In this document: positions 4,780 to 5,037 of the stretch, piece after piece | Position numbering within the stretch: the first letter of the stretch is position 1 | How the letters are laid out: each line of letters begins with the position of its first letter | Source of the DNA: an uncultured Peptococcaceae bacterium | GTDB taxonomy: Bacteria > Bacillota > Peptococcia > Peptococcales > Peptococcaceae | DNA length: 5,037 bases | NCBI GenBank assembly: GCA_902496505.1 | Contig: CABVBB010000208.1 | Coordinates: 1-5,037, forward strand | Direction of reading: 5' to 3' | Position numbers and translations under genes: made by a program | The notes under the pieces: generated by a model | Told to the model about the DNA's origin: nothing | The model's input: the letters and a program-made list of their open reading frames with translations, nothing else | Databases searched by the model: none

Positions 4780-5037
4780 TTATAGAGATTGAATTGTATT
4801 TTGTAACAGTTTATCCATAAAAGCGGAAACTTTTTCTGGCGGTTCAGTCATGCCACTTTTTATCCAACATCCTAACACGCCACTACAGCCATGAGCTACA
4901 TAGTAATATACCCATTCTCGCTGTATTTCGGATAACTTAGGAAAAGAAAAATGGGCTTTTTGTTTTATTTGCTTGTAGCATAGATCTGTTATTTTTTGTG
5001 TGAAATATCTGTCGCCATGTTCAGAGCAAATAAGTTT
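4780..5037 (-). CDS. TetR/AcrR-family transcriptional regulator, C-terminal part (5' end outside window)
   Basis: The minus strand is open from the window edge to TAA at 4782-4780, giving 85 residues with no start codon in the window. The segment EWVYYYVAHGCSGVLGCWIK (window residues 41-60) followed by SGMTEPPEKVSAFMDKLL resembles the final helices of TetR regulators, where YxxxGxxGxxxxWIxxGM-xxPPEE is common in the ligand-binding and dimerisation domain. The DNA-binding helix-turn-helix would lie upstream, outside the window, so the target and ligand are unknown. By count, GC over 4801-5037 is about 36 percent (86 of 237), well below the neighbouring core genes, and the gene abuts a recombinase remnant. 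Both observations suggest acquisition by transfer. It is convergent to the lipoprotein gene. Confidence 0.75.
   Translation of the reverse strand, partial: KLICSEHGDRYFTQKITDLCYKQIKQKAHFSFPKLSEIQREWVYYYVAHGCSGVLGCWIKSGMTEPPEKVSAFMDKLLQNTIQSL

Noticed and set aside
4614..4820. Plus-strand open frame of 68 codons with a hydrophobic stretch
   Set aside because: No Shine-Dalgarno or promoter, and it lies antisense to the recombinase remnant and the TetR stop, whose minus-strand translations match known families. It is a shadow frame.

Overview
This window comes from a Firmicutes chromosome of moderate GC content, most plausibly Clostridia or Negativicutes. The evidence is the gene order trmD / PF09936-type SPOUT methyltransferase / rplS / lepB / lepB / rbgA (ylqF), strong AGGAGG-type ribosome binding sites, and sigma-A-like promoters. 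The genus cannot be fixed from the sequence alone.

Positions 1-1233 carry translation genes. The tail of trmD overlaps a SPOUT RNA methyltransferase gene by 8 bases. An extended -10 promoter then drives a leader that folds like the L19 autoregulatory leader, followed by rplS and a strong terminator. Positions 1234-3751 form a compact cluster: two tandem, divergent type I signal peptidase genes, the circularly permuted ribosome-assembly GTPase RbgA, and a small membrane protein with a possible PH-like tail. Spacings of 18, -1 and -1 bases suggest one transcript with translational coupling.

Positions 3723-3874 look like an independent small RNA unit. A promoter whose -10 box holds the stop codon of the membrane-protein gene is followed by a roughly 117-nt structured RNA ending in a textbook terminator. 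I do not recognise its family, and it is the best candidate for something undescribed. Next comes a monocistronic lipoprotein gene with a GerMN-like domain. Its promoter's -35 box lies inside a perfect 15-bp palindrome, and the gene ends in a two-way terminator.

Beyond 4583 the character changes. On the minus strand lies a frameshifted remnant of the C-terminal end of a large serine recombinase (DUF4368-like region), and next to it the AT-rich 3' part of a TetR-family regulator gene. This looks like the edge of a decayed or captured mobile element beside the conserved core cluster.
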